A stretch of 64,000 nt of DNA from Diospyros lotus (taxonomy: Eukaryota > Streptophyta > Magnoliopsida > Ericales > Ebenaceae). The notes below the pieces were generated by a model. It had not been told where the DNA came from, ran no database searches, and saw nothing but the letters and a program-made list of their open reading frames with translations. The position numbers were made by a program, and so were the translations under genes. The DNA lies in assembly GCF_014633365.1 (NCBI RefSeq), contig NC_068348.1:11488311-11552310 (forward strand), in the 5' to 3' direction. Shown here piece by piece: positions 10,300 to 21,179 of this stretch. Within the stretch, counting starts at the first letter, position 1; each line of letters starts with the position of its first letter.

Positions 10300-10550
10300 A
10301 CAAAGGAGAGAAGACTGAGCTCAAAGAAGTGTGGCTTGCCTTATGTAGATACGGGATCTCTTATAGGGCAATGGAAGTTATCATTCCAACAACCACACTT
10401 GGCTCAAGGCGTGCCACGAGTGTAGGGTCACGTCTGGCGTCTCTTTTTTCAACATTTGGCTTTTCTTTTTTCAACGTTTGGCGCCTCCTTTTTCAATATT
10501 TGGCAGTGTGCCTCTTTCTTTATAGGGCAGTGTGATTGCACTGCCCGAGA
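10300..10550 (-). promoter_or_regulatory. Candidate promoter for the ORF cluster ending in LOG
   Basis: On the minus strand two TATA-like elements occur in similar contexts: CCCTATAAAG (near 10518-10526) and CCCTATAAGAG (near 10357-10367). Between them are three near-copies of a unit like GCCAAACGTTGAAAAAAG (10444-10507 region). A perfect 8-bp inverted repeat, GGGCAGTG/CACTGCCC with a 6-base loop, lies at about 10525-10546. A CT-rich stretch follows the second TATA, as at many plant transcription starts. Inferred from sequence only. Confidence 0.4.
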
Positions 10551-11189
10551 AAAATGGTTACCACCAGCGTCAATTTTGTCTCCCTCTTTTCTCTCTCAAA
10601 AATATATATATATTTATTTTTTTATTATATATTCTTATTGTTATATTTTTTTTAAATTTTATTATACTATTTATTATTATTATTATTTAATTTTTTTATT
10701 TTTTAATATATATATTTTAGGGGCCCAATAAAATCATATATACTACACAAGATAATATTATAAAGTCAAACAAAATTATTTACAAAATGGATTAAATTCA
10801 AATGCCAATAAATTCTTAAGTACACCTTACCCCCCAACTTGAATTGCACATTGTCCTCAATCAGCAATAAAATGATAGAAAATAGGCATACCTGGTGGTC
10901 TTCAATGCATCAACTCGTATGCAAAAAGATTTGTTTAGACTGCACACAGAGAAACACTATTTGAGTCAAAGTTAATTAACTAATGCAAAATATGAACAAT
11001 TTATATATATATATATATTCATATATTTCCTTTTTTTTTTTTTAATGTCCCAGATCCAGAGATATCCATTTAACCTAAATGGAAAGGTGGTATTTTAATG
11101 TCAGATTTCCAAACGACACGAAACTTCCCTTACTCATTAGATGATGGTGGATCATCCAAATCCACAACTCCTTCATTCTCCTCAACACT
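10551..11189. other. B: AT-rich non-coding region between candidate promoter and integrase end
   Basis: Long A/T stretches at 10595-10735, a (TA)n run near 11001-11016 and the block ACCTTACCCCCCAACTTG at 10824. No ORF supported. Confidence 0.6.
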
Positions 11190-12400
11190 ACCCTAGTATG
11201 GTTTCAACCTATGACCATTGACTATAAGACGTTGTCTTGACACTAGATTTTCTATCTCAAAGGCCCCATATTCTAAGATGGACTTGATTACAAAGGGGCT
11301 GACTCATCGAGACTTCAATTTTCTTTAGAATAGATGCAATCGAGAATCGTACAAAAGTACTGTTGCCCTACTTGAAAGCTTTTCCGAATGATGTGCCGAT
11401 CATGCAACTCTTTCATGCGAAGCTTGGTCAATCGTGCATTTTCAAATGCCTTGTTATGAATTTCTTCGAGCTCATTCAATTGGAGCTTCCTAGAGAGGCC
11501 TACTTCAGTTAGACTCTTGTTGATCTTTTGAATTGCTCAATATGCTTTATGCTCAATTTCCACCGGCAGATGATAAGATTTACCGTATACTAGCCTATAG
11601 GGAGATATTCTTAAAATCATTTTGTAAGCTGTCTTGTACGCCGAAAGAGCGTCTACTAGTCTTAAGGACCAATACTTACGATTAGCAACAATAGTCTTTT
11701 TCAATATGGCTTAATCTCCCTATCGGCTAACTTAGCTTAACCATTGGTTTGGGGATTGTATGGTGTTGTAACCTTGTGTAGTACACCATATTTCTTCATT
11801 AGTTCTGCCACAACTTTATTATAAAAATGGGAACCCCCATCACTAATGATTACTCGTGGCATCCCAAATTGACTGAATATGTTTTCTTTCAAAAATTTCA
11901 CTACAGTCCTATGGTCATTTGTTCTGGCCGGATCACTTTGACCCATTTAGACACATAGTCAACAGCAAGTAAGATGTATTCATGACCAAATAAATTGATA
12001 AATGGGCCCATAAAATCCATACCCCAACAGTCAAAGACTTCTAACACTTGGATTAGATGTAATGGCATCATGTTTCTCCTCAATAGACTTCCTAACATTT
12101 GACATCGATCGCAACTTGAACAGAACTTGTACAAATCCTTAAACAGTGTCAGCCAATAAAATGCACTTTAAAAAATTTTTGCAACTGCTTTCTTGATAGA
12201 AAAATGGCCTCCACATGCAAGAGTGTGACAAAAATTAATGACACTCTGTTGCTCATGATCGGGTATGCATCGACAGATAATTTGGTCAGGACAATATTTG
12301 AACAAGTACGGGTCATCCCTAAGAATGTCACCACCTTCCGAAAGTTTTTTTGCTTGTCTAGCCTAGACTAGTGATCTGGAATCTGTCTAGTGACTAGATA
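11190..12400 (-). pseudogene. B integrase (degenerate)
   Basis: Minus-strand frames show a zinc-binding region ending CDRCQ (near 12095), the core with CWGMDFMGPF (near 12020) and IISDGGSHF (near 11840), and PYNPQTNG at 11737. The next codon is TAA, and the catalytic Glu position right after it reads Lys. A C-terminal domain with many stops extends to about 11190. The copy is inactive. Confidence 0.8.
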
Positions 12401-12502
12401 ATTTTCTATGTCAGCATACCATGGAAGGATAGGTGATGTAGATTGACTACTTATTTGAAATAATTGTTCATCTGGAAAGGAATCATGGATTGGGCTCTCA
12501 AA
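12401..12502 (-). pseudogene. B linker between RNase H and integrase
   Basis: Short degenerate coding stretch joining the two domains. No intact frame. Confidence 0.4.
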
Positions 12503-13900
12503 CTAATTTAGCTCTTGACATGGTAGACGAGACAAATGGTCAGCCACCACATTTTCTACCCCTTTTTTATCTCTTATTTCAATGTGAAATTCTTGCAAAA
12601 GTAAGATCCATCGGAGGAGACAGGGTTTTGCATCTTGCTTTGTGAACAAATACTTCAGAGCAGCGTGATCGGTAAAAATGATCACTAGTGACCCTACGAG
12701 GTAAGATCGGAACTTGTCTAGGGCAAAGACAACTACTAGTAACTCTTTCTCTATAGTGGTGTAATTCTTTTGCACCTCATTAAGAGTTTTGCTAGCATAG
12801 TATATCACATGAGGTTTCTTATCCTTCCTCTGCCATAACATAGCTCCTACCACATAATCACTAGCATCGCACATAAGTTCAAATGTGAGGGACCAATCAG
12901 GGGATTGAATGATAGGTGCTGAAATGAGTGCATCTTTCAATTTATCAAAAGCATTTTGACAGCCAAGAGTCCATTCAAATGGAACATCTTCAAACAACAA
13001 ATGGCACAAGGGCCTTGTTATGGTGTCAAAGGAAGTAATGAATCTCCCATAAAACCCTGCATGTCCTAAAAAACTTCTGAAGTCTTTCACATTCCTAGGA
13101 GTGGGGAGTTTTTGAATGGTTTCAATTTTTGACCTGTCTACCTCCATCCCCTTAGATGAAACGATGTGCCCTAAGACTATGCCCTGTTTCACCATGAAGT
13201 GACACTTTTCCCAGTTGAGTATCAGATTTGTTTCCTCACATCTTGCTAAAACCTTTTTCAGATTCTCTAAACATGGCTCAAAGTTACTTCCATAAACAGA
13301 AACGTCATCCATGAATACTTCAACAATCTGCTCAACCATTTCACTAAAAATGCTCATCATACACCTTTGAAAGGTGGCTAGAGCATTGCATAACCCAAAT
13401 GGCATGCGCCTATATGAAAATGTCCCAAATGGACATGTGAAAGTAGTCTTCTCTTTATCTTCTAGTGCAATTTCTATCTGATCATACCTTGAGTACCCAT
13501 CTAAGAAGTAATAGTAGGCTTAGTCTACTATTCTCTCCAGAACTTAATCCAAGAAAGGTAGAGGAAAATGATCTTTCCTTGTCACAGAATTGAGATTTCT
13601 ATAATCAATGCACATACGCCATCCTGTTTGGATGCGCATGGGAATCAACTCATTGTTCTCATTTTTTACAACAATGACTCCAGACTTTTTTGGTACTACC
13701 TGAGTTGGACTTACCCACTTAGAATCAAAGATTGGGTAAATTATTTCAGCATCCAATAGCTTAAACACTTCTTTTCTAATAACTTCTTTCATGTTGGGAT
13801 TTAATCTCCTTCGCATTTGCCTAACTAGTTCTGCTCCTTCTTCCAAGAATATCTTATGAGTACAGATCAAAGGGCTAATACCTTGCAAATCTGAAATGGT
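12503..13900 (-). pseudogene. B reverse transcriptase and RNase H (Athila type)
   Basis: The N-terminal RT segment (13888-13544) has KSGVIVV and GWRMCIDYRNLNSVT. After stops near 13540 the frame 13405-12503 (300 residues) gives [14 protein letters not shown], the catalytic loop [22 protein letters not shown] and the connection domain. The RNase H follows with [32 protein letters not shown] and [10 protein letters not shown], ending [13 protein letters not shown] instead of YVDD is usual in this lineage. The stops between the parts inactivate it. Confidence 0.9.
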
Positions 13901-14119
13901 CCATCCTAATGACTTCCTATGTGTTTTCAGAACTTCTATCAGTTGTTGCTCTTACTGAGGTGTCAAACTAGAAGAGATCACCATTGGGAATGCTTCCCCT
14001 TCTCATAGAAAGACATACCTCAAATTACTGGGCAATGACTTTTTCTCAAGCATGGAGTGATGGCTATCAGAAGTCGTGAGCTTACTGTCCAAGTTCCCTA
14101 ATGGCTCTAAACTAGGCAT
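13901..14119 (-). pseudogene. B protease-RT linker
   Basis: Degenerate coding sequence with stops between protease and RT. No conserved motif recognised. Confidence 0.4.
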
Positions 14120-14625
14120 TCATGTAGGCTTCTCACTCTCTTTACCTATGACTTTCATTTCTCTTATTTCCTCAAGATCTTGATTTCCTTCTTTGGGTCT
14201 TCTCATGAACTCTTCAAAATAATAATTGGTTAGTGTTTGGATCAAGTCTACCTCCTCCACTTCACTCTCAGTGTCCTGATGTTTGGCTACCCTAAAGACA
14301 TTCATTTCTACAGTCATGTTCCCAAAAGATAGCTTCAACATAGCATTCCTACAATTGATGATAGCATTTAATGTTGCTAAGAACGGTCTACCCAAGATGA
14401 CAGGAACAGGAGGTTGAGGACCCTGATGAGGCTGGGTATCCAACACTATGAAATCTACTGGAAAGTAGAACTTGTCCACTTGGACCAATACATCCTCAAC
14501 TATTCCTCTAGGGACTTTGACTGACCTATCTGCCAACTGTAGAGTGACTCTTGTAGGCTTCAATTATCCTAGACCCAATTATTGATAAACACTGTATGGC
14601 AATAGAATAACACTAGCTCCTAGGT
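14120..14625 (-). pseudogene. B aspartic protease (Athila type)
   Basis: The active-site motif DLGAS is read at about 14622-14608. After one stop the frame 14563-14120 gives VTLQLADRSVKVPRGIVEDV and PVILGRPFLATLNAIINC, diagnostic of Athila proteases. The tail is acidic and leads to RT. The ORF is interrupted near 14575. Confidence 0.85.
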
Positions 14626-15615
14626 CTCAAAGTGCTTGATCAACTTTCTGGCTTCCTATGATGCATGAAATGGTTAGATAACTTGGATCTTTATATTTGG
14701 GAGGGGTTTTGAATTGTAGGATATAACTGACCTGTTCAGTTAGAAATGCTTTTTCATGCACATTTATTTTTCCTTTTACAGTACAGAGGCCTTTCAAGAA
14801 ATTTAGCATATGAAGGTGTTTGTTTTATTGCATCCAAAAGTGGAATGTTGATTCTTACTTGCTTAAACACTTCATATATATCTACATTTTGTTGCTCTTT
14901 TTTCAAATCATTCAACCTTTGTGGAAAATGTGATTTGGGTCTGTATTGAATGTCTTTCCCTAGAATGTTATTACATTTCCCATCTTCTTTTTATTTTTCA
15001 TTTTTTCATTTTTCTCCACGATGGGTTCACGATCTTTTGGTTCTTCCTCTTCAGCAGCAGGTCGGTTTATCCTAGGATAAGTTGATTTTTCAATTATTCT
15101 TCCACTTCTTAGGGCAGTCACTGCTTGCACTTGTTCATGAGTGTTGGTTTTACTATTTGAAGGTTCTACCTGGTTGGTTTGCCTAATTGGGTTAGGATTA
15201 GTTTGGGACGAAAACCTTCCGGGTTCTCTCACACTCAATGTTTGTGTTAAGTTGGTCAACTGGCTCCTAATGTCTTCTATGGCTCTGTTTGTTTGCTCTT
15301 GAGTTTTGGAAACTTGATTATTGATTCCTGTTTGGCTTTGGATGAATTGATGCAGAGTATCATCTAAAGGTCTCCTATGAGGTGGCTGGTAAGTGTTGGA
15401 TGAGGAACCGTGATTTGGTTGGAAAGTTTGTTGTGTAGGGAAGGGTGGCTGAGAATGATTTGCAGAATCATTTCTCCAAAAAAAATTTGGGTGGTTTCTA
15501 TTGTTGGGATGATATGAGTTGTAATTTTGGTTATGCCCGTAATAGTTTCCCCCTTGATTTTGGTTTTGCCAACCCTCAAAATTGTGTGGATGTGTATTAT
15601 TTGTTTGCCCATACA
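14626..15615 (-). pseudogene. B gag, C-terminal part
   Basis: The 218-codon frame 15616-14960 is rich in Asn, Gln and Pro, with NNRNHPNFFWRN and VTALRSGR, typical of the Athila gag tail. Degenerate coding sequence linking to protease follows to 14626 (frame 14809-14627). At 15616 the gag is interrupted by L1 and continues at 23597. Confidence 0.8.
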
Positions 15616-15620
15616 ATTCC

Positions 15621-18030
15621 TGTAACGCTCCACTTTTCCAAATACGTAATAACTTGAAATATAATTAAGACATCACCTACGGGCGTTATGAAAACCCTTA
15701 CCAACGGAAGCATTGGATCGAACCTGCAAGCTTAATCAAAGCTAAATGAAGGGGTTTCCACTAGATTTCATTTCCAAGTACAAGAAATGTAAAAGACTCA
15801 ATAGTCCAGAAGGACACAACCTATTAATGTAATATAACTGTAGGGCATCATTTTATTACAAACTCTGAGTACCCTAGCTGCTATTCACAATATATTATTT
15901 TGGTTACAAGGGTACAAAATGAATCCAAGATCCCAAAGCTAGCAAAGCTCCACCTCCTTGCTCACGCTTTAACTTGGAACCTGTAACGCTTGATACTTCT
16001 GATAAAGCTGGGACGATGAATGCCCCGGGGGTAAGAAACACCCGAGTTAGATTATTACATCTAAGTGAGTGGTAAGAAAGAAAGAAACAGTGCATGCAAG
16101 AGTAATATGCAGCTTTGCCAAGAGACATGTAGAAATAAGAACAAAATCTCCCAAGATCACAGCTCACCGCAAGAGCACAAGATCCCCTGTGATACCCCAA
16201 CAAATAGCGACAAATACAAATACCGAGATGCATGTGCAATAGGCAAGATTTGCTCAAAAGCAACAAACACATGAGATGTAACCTCTCGGCCCCCTTACAC
16301 AGGCACAAGATATCCTCCTTACTTCCCATGTATGAACCCCTCAGCCCCCTTACACAAGCTCGAGGTAGCCCCCTTACACAGGCCCAGGTGGTTAGCCCCC
16401 TTACACAGGCCCCCGTGGTAGTTCACACATGACAAGCCACCAACTAGCCACAACCACCAAATGACAATATGTATGACAAAGCAGAAGGAATATGATCACA
16501 AGCCACGCACGAAAGATGTTATGGTCAAACTTGATACAACAAAGTAGAAAGGATATGCTTGAACAAAAGGAACATAAGACGTAAGCAACAAACCATCCAC
16601 AAGTGAAAACCAAAAGTGATCAATAGGAATACGAATCACTCACAAATGAAACCAAGAATGATCAAGAGGAAGCATGCACGAGAACCACTCACCTTCGATA
16701 GCACGGTTTATAGCCCGATTTCGTGCACTAGGGGATGTTTCTACAGAAATCATGCATTTAAGTGAATCAAACCTTAAATATTTTTACACAGGGTTGTAGG
16801 TAATTAAAATAGGAGAACAACGGTAAAAATTTCAGGCCAATCGGAGGCTGAATGCGACCTCACGTGCCCCCGGAAGGGTGGCCACGCGCTGCCCTTTCTC
16901 TATTTTGCAACCCAAAATTAAAATGGCCATATCTTGCTCATTTTAACTTTGATTTGCTCTCCATTTGAACCTACGGACTTCTATTTTCATGCTCTACGAT
17001 CCTATAGAAAGAAAATTAGCTTAACTCTTCGAATTCCCTTCTTTTTTGGCAGTTTTCCAGCCAGGTCTCTCTTTCCTTTCTTCTTTGGTTTTTCTTTGAT
17101 TTTTCTTGCACTTCCTTTCTTTCCTTTCTCCTTAGCTTCTCGTGGCCTTAATTCCTTCCATTTATATAGCCTTTAAATGCCCAAATCCTCAAGATTTCAC
17201 TTGGCCTCCAAGTTACTTATTTTTCACCCAAATAATCATCACACTTTGAAATTTTTGCAATCTTCTCAAGCAAGCCTCCACTTCTTCCAATCCTAGGCCT
17301 CCAAATATACCTTTAAGATAAGCTCCATCATCTCCTTCCTTTGCAAGCTAATTCCTAGCCAGTCCTAATCTTCCAAGTTTAGACTTTAGGATAAAAATCA
17401 ATCATTGCAATCTTTGATTTTGATTTCATCTTCTCCTTCAAGCCTTTACTTCCTTCCAATCAATCTCCCCTTCATGTGGCTTTCATGATAAGAACACTCA
17501 AAGACCCTTATCTCTTCTCTTCCAAGCCACTCATAGCCATCCAACTCATGCCACTTAAGACTTTTGGGGTAAAAATCCATCATTACAACCTTTGAATATT
17601 TCCTACTTTGATTCTATCTTCCAAAGCAAGCTTCTCCTTTCTTCCAATCTTAAACCTCCAAATACTCCTTCACGTGGCTTTAGGATAAGCTCCATTATCC
17701 TCTTCTTTTTCAAGCCAACACAAGTCTTCCAAATTAAGTCTTCCAAGTTAAGTCTTCCAAGTTTCATTACTTTTGACTTTAAGGTGAGAGTGATTATTGT
17801 TATCACCAAAGCTTTAAGACTTTTAAGTTAACCCTCCAATCCAATTTCTCCAACTCAAAGCTTCTTAAATAAGCATTTATCATTGCAATATTCTTATTGT
17901 TGGAGAAGTTATCCTTTGATATTTGCATTTAGTTCCCTAAAACCATTTCCATTTACACTTAAATCCAAAACTTCCATTAAAACACTTTATTACATCACCC
18001 AACCTTTCCATTAAATTTTGGGGTATTACA
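15621..18030 (-). repeat. 3' LTR of L1
   Basis: Plus strand begins TGTAACGCTCC and ends GGGGTATTACA. It contains five short repeats of the type AGCCCCCTTACACAGGC at 16280-16420. The ORFs in it match those of the other LTR and are not genes. Confidence 0.95.
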
Positions 18031-18046
18031 TCCCCCCCCCCCTTAA
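18031..18046 (-). other. Polypurine tract of L1
   Basis: A run of 11 G preceded by AA on the minus strand, directly before the 3' LTR. Confidence 0.85.
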
Positions 18047-21000
18047 AATAAATTTTGTCCCCAAAATTTCCTTCATAACTCACTTAGAATCTATTTCCCG
18101 AAGCAAATTCCTCAATATGGTGTCTCCCGAACACTTTCTTGGCATGCCCCGATCAATATGGTTTTCCTTAACTCTTGGCTTAAGGCACACATTTTAACTT
18201 AGAAATCAAAATGTTTCGTCCGAAAATCAATATCAAGGGTTTTGACCCTTTCCCAATTGTCAACTCATGACTATACCTTCGAGTCTTTTAGAATAGCTTT
18301 TCAAATCTATTCATCAGATGAGAGTGAATCGCTAGGCTAGCGACGTAAATAGATATTCCATCAGGAATTACATCCAATGCCATAGGCTAAAAAGCCTTCA
18401 CCAGTCCCCCACTCTCAGGTCAATAGAACAGGCTCATTCCGGCATTAACCACCACGTTCACCTAGAATAAGCTATTAGAGCAGGCCCGTTAGCCACCACG
18501 TTCATTTTCCTGAGATGGTACTAGATCACACAACCACAACCCTTCAAAAACTCTATCCACTGTCGTTATCCTGCATTCAAATCCCTCTGAAAGAACAGGC
18601 TCCTCAAGCAATCATGAAGACCTCGAACTTTTCACATAGTGCTACCATCGCACGCTCACTACTGCATCAATATCCACATCAACAAGGGCAGAGTTCGGGA
18701 TAATCAAATCAGAGCCAATTGCTCACAATAGCTGGGGTGTATAATAATTCGCACACTAAATCGAAGGTTAGGTCAGTAACCAGAATAAATCTCCCTTCCC
18801 AAGGCCAAATCTGGGGAACACACATATCCCCATGCTCACTATCTTGGGAAACACACTTTCCTAAGCAAGCCCATACCACACACATGCCTACACTGGGAAG
18901 CATTCCACCCATGGTTATGACCTACCCCGACCTATGTATGCAATCACAGTTCCACCACCCCTTTCCCAAACCTCCAAATTTCCAATCCCACTTAGCACAC
19001 AATGCAGTAGTCATGACTCCTGGCACCCTCTCTGACTTACTTTCAAACCCATAAGGGTTAGCCAACTCAAATGGCATTATAATGTCCACCATAGGTCTCC
19101 TGAAAAGGATAGCCTAAACCCTTTGGACAATCCCGGGCTTGCAGCCACCCATTTTCCTCAAGTATAACACTCTTTGGCCTCCCGTTTGGCCCCAACCAAG
19201 TTTCCAAACTTGCAAGACTTTCCAAAATAAAATAACTGGGATAGTTACCTTTTGGTTTGAAGTTTCCTTCCTCAGATTCCCAGGCCACGTCTTGTCCCAA
19301 GCCTCGGGCACTTCTTACCAAACCTTTATCAGGTTAGTAACCTCAATTCTCAAAATTTTGAAGCCATTAGATACATGCAAAACATTTCCAACGAACCGTG
19401 AATCAAACATCCTCAAAGTCTAGTTAGTCTCCCCAATAGTCTCCAACTATCCACAATCAACTGGTAAATCGTAACCTAAGAACCATAGGATTTCCAGGAT
19501 TCTTTGCGAGTCTATTTGACCGTCAACCCTAGGTTATCATCACCCAAATATCCTCAAGATTGATATAAGAATTACTAGACTTATCTCAAGTCCATAATCA
19601 TTGGTCCCGAATTCCAAAATGTCTAGAATCCTCCAGATTCCAAATTTATCAAGTTCCTGCAAAATAGTCGTTACACAGGATTCTAACGAACCACATATAT
19701 ATGTATCTCCAAGACCCAATAGGTCCCCCAAACACTTATTATCAAAACTCCTCGAAGCAATAGAAATAGTGGAGAATTCTCCAATGGTCATTGCCAAACT
19801 CCTGCAATACATAATCATTAATACGAGATTCTAGCAAACCATAAATAAAAATGTCTCCCAATTCCTCATCTCCTCAAGGTTCTCATTACTGGCTAGCTCA
19901 AAATGGTTTGGGTCCTATGTGTGGTTGCCTAAGGCATAACCTATCCACATGTCCCATTCCACAGATCGTACCCAGACTTTAGATTATCGCGTGTCTCCCT
20001 TACGTGTACCATTTCAATCAAATCATCATGATCATATAACGACCATCCATCTTTGATCTTTCGCCTGACCCAATCACTTAACAAGGTTAGTATCCTCAAA
20101 TCACTTAACATTTAATAAAACCTTAAATGAAGCCTTATCCAATTTTTTCCTAAAATCCAATGAGTCACCCAAAATAATAGCAAAAATGAGGTTTAGTCCA
20201 CCACACAATTAGAGTACTTACTTGTATCACACACCCAACTTACATACTCATTAGATTCTACCAATGACCGTCTATACCTCTCAAATGGTTCCATGACCTA
20301 CCCTGTCATCAAAGTTCAAGGATTAATAACATCAGGTATATACCATAACGTTTCATACCACCGTTTCATCTTCCAAGATCCTCAAAGGTAAGCCATGTAA
20401 CTTAACCTTTTACCAAGGATTCCCAAAGGTTAGTATCACTCGGTAACTATCACATCTCCTGCCGTTGCTTATCCCATAAATACACATAAACATAAAGCAA
20501 CAACCCATCACACCCATTAAATCTTCAAATTGGCACAAGGTCCCATGGACCAATATTAACAAATCTCCCAAAGCACAAAATAATTAAACCACCAGACAAA
20601 ATAGGATACTTGCATTTCATTCCAACTTACTCACTCACTGAATTACCTTGATCAACGTGTAACCTATCTTGTCATCAAAACTCAAGATTAGTAAGACTAA
20701 CATAACACCAAGCATACCTCAAGATACCACATACCACTATTGTGATTACCAAGAATATCCTCTAGTAACACGTAACCTATTCTGCCATCAAGGCTCCTCA
20801 ACGGTTAGTAACATTTGTCAACATCATAATCATCATATACTATCCGTTTCAATTATACATAGACCATTTCCTTGTGTACATACACATAATCCTCAGTCTC
20901 GTAAAAATAGAAATAACAATCATTCTTCATGTTCATCTACGAGTCCCATCATGCCCCCTGGCCAAAGTACCCACAATATTAGACATGTCAATCTAGATCA

Positions 21001-21165
21001 AGACCATACTCAATATTAAACCCAAACCTGAATCCAACCCTTCTTGTGCAACGTTCCTTAGTCTCGCAAAATCATTCCTCTTTGGTTACAAATCCACTCC
21101 TATCATAGATCAAAACATCCTCAAGGTTACTCAACTCAAATCTTAAATTAAAACCACAAATTCTA
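18047..21165 (-). other. L1 interior: non-coding, conserved with L2
   Basis: No retroviral domain in any frame and no ORF above 120 codons. The 5' end (21165-21060) is homologous to 52564-52640 of L2. The 3' part (about 18750-18280) is homologous to 63560-63950 on the plus strand. A degenerate motif TACTAACC...TTGATGACAGG recurs several times, for example near 20830, 20690, 20440 and 20320 (minus). Presumably the interior keeps packaging or cis signals. Confidence 0.7.
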
Positions 21166-21178
21166 GCTCTGATACCAA
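21166..21178 (-). other. Primer binding site of L1
   Basis: The minus strand reads TTGGTATCAGAGC, matching the 3' end of initiator tRNA-Met, one base inside the 5' LTR border. Confidence 0.92.
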
Positions 21179-21179
21179 C

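Noticed and set aside
10525..10546. Perfect inverted repeat as a Helitron 3' end or geminivirus-type origin
   Set aside because: No CTRR terminus follows on either strand, the loop lacks the TAATATTAC nonamer, and no Rep/helicase sequence is nearby.
15904..16329. 141-codon minus-strand ORF, repeated at 21465-21890
   Set aside because: Both lie at identical positions in the two LTRs of L1. No domain, best read as LTR sequence.
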